A stretch of 64,000 bases of DNA from Schlegelella_A sp035995885. GTDB taxonomy: Bacteria; Pseudomonadota; Gammaproteobacteria; Burkholderiales; Burkholderiaceae_C. Below are positions 59,009-64,000 of this stretch, one piece after another. Position 1 is the first letter of the stretch. Every line of letters begins with the position of its first letter. The notes beneath the pieces are model-generated. The model did not search any database. It was not told the DNA's origin and saw only the letters and a list, made by a program, of their open reading frames with translations. A program made the translations under genes and the position numbers. The stretch lies in contig DASYKC010000196.1 in NCBI GenBank assembly GCA_035995885.1, positions 9,217 through 73,216 of the forward strand, in the 5' to 3' direction.

Positions 59009-60193
59009 ATGGGCGGAATGTTCGAAGGTGTCCGCATCGTCGGCGCAGGCCAGACGACCTACGAGAAGAAGTCGTCGAAGAGCGTGCAACGCCTGATCTA
59101 CGAAGCCTCGGCCGCGGCGCTCGCCGATGCCGGCCTGGAATGGAACGCGGTGGACGGGCTCGCCGTCACCTGCTTCCTGCTTCCGCCGGACAACGTCGCG
59201 ACGGTGGCCGAGCACATCGGCCTCGAGGCCCGCTTCCTGTTCCAGGGTCTCTACGGCGGCGCATCCGGCGTCATCGGGATGGCCCATGCCGCGCGGGCGA
59301 TCCGCGACGGATCGTGCGACGTGGTCGTGTGCGCGGCGGCGGACGCGTTCGACGTGGCGGCCCACAACGAGACGCTCGACCGCTTCAACGGGTCGGTCAA
59401 GGAGTACATGTCGCCGCAAGGTTTCGGCGGCGCGAACGGGATGTTCGCGCTGCACACGCGCCTGTACATGGAGCGGCACGGTGCGCAGCGCGAGGACTTC
59501 GGCCGCTTCTGCATCGCGTTGCGCGAGAACGCGCTCCTGAACCCGAATGCACTCTTCAAGCAGCCGCTCTCGATGAACGCGTACCTCAACGCCAAGCAGA
59601 TTGCCGACCCGCTCCGGCTCTACGACTGCGTCATGCCCTGCGTCGGCGGCGACGCGATCGTGCTGGCGTCGGAAAGAGTCGCCGCGTCGCTCAAGGGGCC
59701 GTCGGTGAGGATTCTCTCGGCCGAGGAAATCCACAACTTTCCTGCCAACGAGCCCTACACGGTGCCCGGAGGCTGGTCGGGCCTTTCCGAGCGCCTCTAC
59801 GCGCGCGCCGGAATCCGACCTGACGAACTCGACTTCGCGCAGCTCTACGACGACTATCCCGTGATGGCCTTCGTGCAGCTCGAAGGGCTCGGCCTGTGCG
59901 CACCCGGTGCCGCCCCCCGGTTCGTTCGCGACACCGACATCACGACCAAGGGCACGCTGCCGATCAATACGGGCGGCGGCCAGTTGTCGGCCGGTCAGGC
60001 CGGTGCGAGCGGCGGGATGATCGGCTTGTACGAGGGGGTCGCGCAGCTATTGGGGCGGGCCGGAGACAGGCAGGTCCCCGGCGCAAGACGCGGCCTGGTG
60101 TCGGGCTATGGAATGGTTGCCTACGGCCGCGGCCTCTGTTCGAGCGCCGCGATCCTCGAACGAGTCGAACCCCAGGAGGGAGTTACGTGCTGA
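59009..60193 (+). CDS. Thiolase-superfamily protein (lipid-transfer/SCP2-thiolase type)
   Basis: A 394-residue thiolase-like protein of the non-canonical SCP2 type that typically pairs with a DUF35 protein. Features are GAGQTTYEKKS at the N-terminus, GLYGGASGVIGMAHAARAI around the nucleophile region, where no Cys is seen at the expected place, and INTGGGQLSAGQAGASGG near the C-terminus. Some members of this group act as retro-aldol or C-C lyases with a DUF35 partner instead of true thiolases. The ATG lies two bases after the CoA-transferase stop. Confidence 0.85.
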   Translation: MGGMFEGVRIVGAGQTTYEKKSSKSVQRLIYEASAAALADAGLEWNAVDGLAVTCFLLPPDNVATVAEHIGLEARFLFQGLYGGASGVIGMAHAARAIRDGSCDVVVCAAADAFDVAAHNETLDRFNGSVKEYMSPQGFGGANGMFALHTRLYMERHGAQREDFGRFCIALRENALLNPNALFKQPLSMNAYLNAKQIADPLRLYDCVMPCVGGDAIVLASERVAASLKGPSVRILSAEEIHNFPANEPYTVPGGWSGLSERLYARAGIRPDELDFAQLYDDYPVMAFVQLEGLGLCAPGAAPRFVRDTDITTKGTLPINTGGGQLSAGQAGASGGMIGLYEGVAQLLGRAGDRQVPGARRGLVSGYGMVAYGRGLCSSAAILERVEPQEGVTC

Positions 60194-60594
60194 AGCCACA
60201 ACCCCGCATCACGGAGTTGAACCGGCCGTTCTGGAGCGGCTGCAACGACGACCGCCTGATGATCCAGAAGTGTCGGGCGTGCGCACACGCCGTGTTCTAT
60301 CCCCGCGTCTGTTGCCCGTTCTGCAAGGCAGGCGAGCTCGACTGGATCCGTGCATCGGGTCGGGGAAGCATCGTTTCCCACACCACGGTGCACCGCACGC
60401 ACCACGACAGCTTCAACGCAGAGGCCCCTTACGTGTTCGCGGCCGTCTCGCTCGAAGAGGGTCCCTTGATCTACGCCCAGCTACCAGGTGCACCCACGGG
60501 TGCACCTTCTCTCGTTGGCAAGGCCGTCACGGTGGTCTTCATCGCGAACCAGCCTTCCCAGAAAATTCCGGCGTTCCGATTGACGAGCGAATGA
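60187..60594 (+). CDS. DUF35/OB-fold protein with rubredoxin-like zinc ribbon
   Basis: A 135-residue protein: a zinc ribbon KCRACAHAVFYPRVCCPFC (two Cys pairs) followed by an OB-fold that binds CoA esters (SHTTVHRTHHDSFN onward). These partners form complexes with thiolase-like proteins such as the one encoded before it. The start is GTG; AGGAGGG at 60174-60180, six bases upstream, decides it. It overlaps the thiolase gene by seven bases, so the two are made in equal amounts. Confidence 0.9.
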   Translation: MLKPQPRITELNRPFWSGCNDDRLMIQKCRACAHAVFYPRVCCPFCKAGELDWIRASGRGSIVSHTTVHRTHHDSFNAEAPYVFAAVSLEEGPLIYAQLPGAPTGAPSLVGKAVTVVFIANQPSQKIPAFRLTSE

Positions 60595-60677
60595 AGGGCA
60601 CTCGTCCGTGATGCGACGGGTAGCAAACTCTCGCGAACAGCAGCTTGTGGCCGACTGGCCGCTCGCAATCTCTTTGA

Positions 60678-60920
60678 CCGGTAGCAGCAGCCTTCGCGGA
60701 TTTGCTCGCCGGGTGCCTGCGAGGGAACGGAATGAGCGCCGCGGAAAGCCACGCGGTCGTGAACCGGCTGATCGACCCAGCAGGCGCCTTCTTGCTGTCG
60801 GCCAACGACGTGTTCTACGCGTCGGTCCTGCTATTCCTCGCGTTGGTCGGCGTCGTCTGGCTGGCCCGGCCGGAACCGCGAGCGCCGGGGGGACAGGACG
60901 GCTGCCGTCGCGGCCGATAG
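60678..60920 (+). pseudogene. C-terminal fragment of a DHA2-type MFS drug exporter
   Basis: The frame after a stop at 60675 reads AAAFADLLAGCLRGNGMSAA, then LIDPAGAFLLSANDVFYASV and LFLALVGVVWLARPEP. This matches the last periplasmic loop and final helix of EmrB/FarB-type exporters (ANDIFYLSxLLFLALIxLVWLxRP pattern). The other thirteen helices are absent, so it is a truncated remnant. An ATG at 60732 could express 62 residues but no function is likely. The following 82 bases hold nothing recognised. Confidence 0.6.
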
Positions 60921-61002
60921 GCGCCAGCAGTCAAGGACGCGCACGGCCGTCAGGCCAAAGCGAGCGCGGCGAACCCGAACTCCCGAATCGCTTTCTTCTC
61001 CG

Positions 61003-61557
61003 CTACTTGCCGAGCCCGATCTGGGTCATGAAGTCCTGGTTGTCCCAGAACAGCCATTCGTGATCCATCGTCTTGCCTTTCCAGTGACCGATCGTGACCA
61101 TGCCGATCGCAAAACGCTTTCCGGTCGGGGGAGTGGACTTGCCGTCTGGCAATGGCATCGGCTTGCTGAAGGTCCCGGTCATCACGCCGGTCACCGATGT
61201 CCAGGAACCCGAGCCGAAGCGAATCGGATGGGTCTTGATGGCGATGTCCGGGGCGAAGACGAACAGCGCCTTCAGGTCGTCGATGTGCCTGTCGATGCCC
61301 TTGGTCTCATGACCATCGGGCCAGGTCACGACGATGTCGGCGGCGTGGCTCTCTTTGAGCCGATCCCATTTTTGATTGCTGAAGACATCGAAGTCGAGCG
61401 TGTCGAAGACATCGAGGTTCTTCGCGACTGCCGGGGCCTGCTTCTCGGGCGGCGGCGGCGGCGTCTGCGGCTTCTCGGCGGTCGATTGGGAGAAAGCGAC
61501 AAGACTGATGACGCTCAGAGCAGCAGCGGCGGCAAGGTGAGGAATACGGGTGTTCAT
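61003..61557 (-). CDS. Exported NTF2-like/SnoaL-type protein
   Basis: A 184-residue protein with signal peptide (MNTRIPHLAAAAALSVISLV, cleavage near AFSQ) and a Pro-rich linker. The remainder is an NTF2-like cone fold: DTLDFDVFSNQKWDRLKESH, HIDDLKALFVFAPDIAIKTH and IGHWKGKTMDHEWLFWDNQ, the ester-cyclase/SnoaL pattern. The reaction is unknown; export distinguishes it from polyketide cyclases. It is second in a leftward pair with the reductase gene, 35 bases away. Confidence 0.82.
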   Translation of the reverse strand: MNTRIPHLAAAAALSVISLVAFSQSTAEKPQTPPPPPEKQAPAVAKNLDVFDTLDFDVFSNQKWDRLKESHAADIVVTWPDGHETKGIDRHIDDLKALFVFAPDIAIKTHPIRFGSGSWTSVTGVMTGTFSKPMPLPDGKSTPPTGKRFAIGMVTIGHWKGKTMDHEWLFWDNQDFMTQIGLGK

Positions 61558-61592
61558 GATCTGCTTTCGTGAAGGTGCGCGGGCGAAGCGGG

Positions 61593-62225
61593 TCAGGCCT
61601 CGTGCATCCAGGCCGGAGCGCTGGCGGTGCCCAGGCCTGCGCCATAACCGAAATACACGTTCAAGCCGCCGAGCGGCTCGAGGTACCTCGAATTCTTCAG
61701 GTCGCCCGCATCGACGACCTCGAAACCCACGCTTTGTGCGAGCGACGTCACCGTCTGCTTGCCGCGATCGCTGTCGCTCGCGACAAAGACGTTGACCTTC
61801 TTGCCATTGCTGAAAGCGGGCCCCTTGTCGAGCACTTGAGCGAACAAGGTGTTGAATGCCTTGACGACGATGGCTTCCGGCACTGCCCTGGCGATCTCCT
61901 CTGCGGCAGATGTGGTGTGGCCGAGGGTAAGGCCCATGTAGTCGGCGGTCAGCGGGTTGCTGACGTCGATCAGCACCTTGCCCGTGACGTCGCCGAGCGA
62001 CTGGATTGCAGACACCGAGTCGGCAAAGCCGGTGGCGACGACGACCGCGTCCGCGTCGATTGCCGCCCCTGCCGCGGCGACGACCTCGACGCCAGGGAGA
62101 ACCGCCGCCAGGGTCGCCGCCTTGTCGGCGCTCCTGGACGTGAGACGAACCTGGTGGCCGGCGCGCAGGAGCTGCTTGGCGAAGGCTGCGCCCATGTTGC
62201 CGGCGCCGATGATGATGACTTTCAT
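61593..62225 (-). CDS. NADP(H)-dependent F420-reductase-like oxidoreductase
   Basis: A 210-residue Rossmann protein of the coenzyme-F420-dependent NADP oxidoreductase family, which in most bacteria is an NADP-linked reductase of unknown substrate. It begins MKVIIIGAGNMGAAFAKQLL and contains TSRSADKAATL, IDVSNPLTADYMG and VVKAFNTLFAQVL. AAGGAA lies about six bases before the ATG. It is divergent from a LysR gene, which presumably controls this pair. Confidence 0.87.
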   Translation of the reverse strand: MKVIIIGAGNMGAAFAKQLLRAGHQVRLTSRSADKAATLAAVLPGVEVVAAAGAAIDADAVVVATGFADSVSAIQSLGDVTGKVLIDVSNPLTADYMGLTLGHTTSAAEEIARAVPEAIVVKAFNTLFAQVLDKGPAFSNGKKVNVFVASDSDRGKQTVTSLAQSVGFEVVDAGDLKNSRYLEPLGGLNVYFGYGAGLGTASAPAWMHEA

Positions 62226-62337
62226 GAGATTTCCTTTCGGTTTCAAATGTTGGAAGGAACTGTAGACATCGCAGGCGACGAGATAAACTGGCCCGCGAGA
62301 GATCAATCGTTCCGAATCCAGGGACAAAGCGCCTGGC

Positions 62338-63249
62338 ATGGACAAGTTCTTGGAGATGCGCACGTTCGCAGCCGTGGTCGATGCGGGCAGCTTCGTGCGT
62401 GCGGCGGCTGCCTTGGACATGTCCAAGGCAGCCGTCTCTCGCTATGTCGGCGACCTGGAATCGAGGCTCGGCGTGCGGCTCATGCACCGCACGACGCGCA
62501 AGCTCTCTCTCACTGAAGAAGGCGACGTCTTCTACGCGCGCTGCAGGGAACTGCTCGGCAGCATCGACGAAGCCGAGGCCGAGATCACGACCCGCCGCGG
62601 CGAAGCCACCGGATCGCTGCGGGTCACCGTGCCGGTGAGCTTCGGCATGCTGCATCTGGCCGAGGTGTGGGGCCTGTTCAAGGCCAAGCATCCCAAGGTG
62701 ACGCTCGACGTGACGCTATCCGACCGCATCGTCGATCTGGTCGAAGAGGGTTTCGATGTCGCGATTCGAATCGCCGCTCTCCCGAGCTCGAGCCTCATCA
62801 GTCGAAGGCTCTCCTCGACGCGCATGGTGCTGTGCGCATCACCGGCGTACCTGAAACGATCGGGCTCGCCGACGCATCCCAAGGAGCTGGCCGGGCGTTC
62901 GGTCCTGGCTTACGCCTACGCGCGCGACGAGTGGACGTTCGAGGGGCCGGAGGGTGCGGTCTCCGTCCACACCCATCCGAGCATTCGTTCCAACAACGGC
63001 GATGTCTGTCGCGCCGGCGCGCTGCAGCATCAGGGGATCATTCTTCAGCCGACATTCATCGTCGGCGCGGATCTCGCCTCGGGTGCCCTGGTCGAGCTGA
63101 TGCCGCAATACCGGGCCGGCGAGTTGGGCATCTATGCAATCTACGGAAGCCGCAAGCACGTCTCGCCCAAGATCCGCTTGCTCATCGACTTGCTCGTCGA
63201 TTGGTTCAATGTCTCGAGGTGGGGCGACGGCGCACCGCAACCGAAGTAG
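62338..63249 (+). CDS. LysR-family transcriptional regulator
   Basis: A 303-residue LysR protein of the large group next to reductases. The DNA-binding helix is SFVRAAAALDMSKAAVSRYV and the linker ESRLGVRLMHRTTRKLSLTE. The effector domain starts GSLRVTVPVSFGMLHLAEV. It is divergent from the reductase/NTF2-like pair with a 112-base gap. No strong operator could be picked out in that gap by eye. Confidence 0.93.
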   Translation: MDKFLEMRTFAAVVDAGSFVRAAAALDMSKAAVSRYVGDLESRLGVRLMHRTTRKLSLTEEGDVFYARCRELLGSIDEAEAEITTRRGEATGSLRVTVPVSFGMLHLAEVWGLFKAKHPKVTLDVTLSDRIVDLVEEGFDVAIRIAALPSSSLISRRLSSTRMVLCASPAYLKRSGSPTHPKELAGRSVLAYAYARDEWTFEGPEGAVSVHTHPSIRSNNGDVCRAGALQHQGIILQPTFIVGADLASGALVELMPQYRAGELGIYAIYGSRKHVSPKIRLLIDLLVDWFNVSRWGDGAPQPK

Positions 63250-63350
63250 GAGACCCTTGGGCGACAGCAACAGGCACTTAGACCTGTGAATGCTCAAAGT
63301 GCTTGATCTTGGCTGTTCTTCGGGTAGACCCAGAGGGATAGGAGACCCTT
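63247..63350. repeat. 12-base direct repeat next to the integrase remnant
   Basis: TAGGAGACCCTT occurs at 63247-63258, overlapping the LysR stop codon, and again at 63339-63350, followed by GGG and CGG respectively. The copies are 92 bases apart and flank a stretch with no gene. Position beside an integrase makes an attachment-site scar possible, but a local duplication is as likely. Confidence 0.4.
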
Positions 63351-63367
63351 CGGCTCGCGGAGACGCT

Positions 63368-64000
63368 TCAACTCTTCCGCGCTACCTTTTTTCCGCCCCT
63401 CTTTTCTGCTGCCGCCTTGATGTCAAAGGCTGCGCCGTCGCGCAGTTCATCGCAGTAGTCAGTCCACTGCTGCATCATGTCGCGACGCTGCTGCAAGAAT
63501 TCGGCCCGGTCATACGCGCTTCCAAGCGGGCCGCTTTTCATGTGGGCAAGCTGCGCCTCGATGACATCCGGCGTCACGCCCAACCTCTCGACGATCAAGG
63601 TTCGCGCGCTAGAGCGAAAGCCATGCGCGGTATGCACTTCCCTTTTCGTAGCCGAGTCGGCGAAGCGCAACGTTGATCGTGTTCTCGCTCATGCAGCGGC
63701 CTTGTCCGTGCAGACTCGGAAACACGTACTTTCCGTGGCCGGTTAGCGGCCAAATCTCTCTCAACAGGCTCAAGGCCTGTCGTGCAAGCGGAACTACGTG
63801 CGGCCGGCCGTTATCTTTGCCGTAGCGACTACGTTTCATCTCGGCCGCGGCAATGGTCCAAGTAGCGGGTCCTCCAAGCTCGAGGTTCGCCCATTGCATC
63901 GCGCGCAGATTGCCAGGTCTCTGGAATGTCCAGCAACGGCACTGACAGCTTTGGCAATCCTCCTTGCAGCGTTTGGGTCAATGCCCTGAGCCAACAGATG
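63368..64000 (-). pseudogene. Tyrosine integrase (P4/DUF4102 type), frameshifted and internally deleted
   Basis: The C-terminal catalytic domain is present in two frames. The first reads FQRPGNLRAMQWANLELGG through HVVPLARQALSLLREI to LRRLGYEKG. The second continues EVHTAHGFRSSARTLIVERL and GSAYDRAEFLQQRR. They join at an AAAAGGGAAG run (plus strand 63638-63648), a one-base shift. All four catalytic elements (Arg, His-x2-Arg, Tyr) are still readable. Upstream, HLLAQGIDPNAARRIAKA, the end of the arm-binding domain, is in a third frame only about 15 codons before the catalytic part, so the core-binding domain has been deleted. The element continues beyond the window. Confidence 0.8.

Noticed and set aside
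1..64000. Search by eye for CRISPR arrays, tRNA and rRNA genes
   Set aside because: No regularly spaced repeats, cloverleaf sequences or rRNA segments were found; a tRNA scan and a covariance-model search would be needed to exclude small RNAs.

Overview
The window is high-GC DNA from a betaproteobacterium, most likely of the order Burkholderiales. This rests on a DUF4148 repeat protein, a PEP-CTERM protein, RND pump operons with OmpR-type two-component pairs, and a large aromatic catabolic cluster of the kind common in that order. No rRNA, tRNA or CRISPR array was recognised.

Region 1 (1-19.6 kb) is envelope and efflux. After a partial Cys/Met-metabolism enzyme and an IS remnant, a metal-type sensor kinase/regulator pair reads leftward. 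It is divergent from a DUF4148 protein and a full RND pump (adaptor, permease, outer-membrane channel) coupled to a duplicated ExxE membrane protein. A PepSY protein, a PmrAB-like pair and an ArnT-family glycosyltransferase follow behind a PmrA-box-like direct repeat. A second RND adaptor/permease pair without its own channel closes the block.

Region 2 (19.6-29.7 kb) holds a tightly coupled leftward operon: a secreted PHP-fold hydrolase, a PCuAC-like protein, a membrane-anchored PpiC-type isomerase, a HupE/UreJ-type membrane protein, a 2OG-Fe(II) oxygenase and a fused membrane/spermidine-synthase-like protein. A near-consensus Pho box with a correctly spaced -10 sits upstream, so I read this as a phosphate-starvation envelope system of unknown chemistry. 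A PEP-CTERM protein diverges from it, followed by decayed DNA with a broken Na+/H+ antiporter and two small hypothetical genes.

Region 3 (29.7-49.6 kb) is an aromatic-acid catabolic cluster in two leftward operons flanking one LysR regulator. The first encodes a class III extradiol dioxygenase, an alpha/beta hydrolase, a Gfo/Idh oxidoreductase and a 2-hydroxyacid dehydrogenase. The second (13 genes) encodes an aspartate-dehydrogenase-like protein, two Rieske oxygenases each beside a phthalate-dihydrodiol-dehydrogenase-like Gfo/Idh protein, an Fe/polyamine-type ABC importer, a TIM-barrel isomerase, a VOC dioxygenase, an SDR, a flavin/2Fe-2S reductase and an aminotransferase. The two operon promoters share an identical 13-bp palindrome plus a second motif at identical spacing, which ties them into one regulon.

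Region 4 (49.7-60.6 kb) looks like uptake and catabolism of an amino-acid-like compound: 2-hydroxyacid dehydrogenase, DapA-like aldolase, alanine-racemase-like protein, polar amino acid ABC importer, TauD/gamma-butyrobetaine-hydroxylase-like oxygenase, IclR regulator, and a divergent CoA-transferase/thiolase/DUF35 operon. The aldolase and the racemase homologue both carry Phe where the family's catalytic Tyr is expected.

Region 5 (60.6-64 kb) carries an MFS pump fragment, a LysR-controlled small reductase/NTF2-like pair and, at the right edge, a tyrosine integrase broken by a frameshift and an internal deletion, marking an old integration site.
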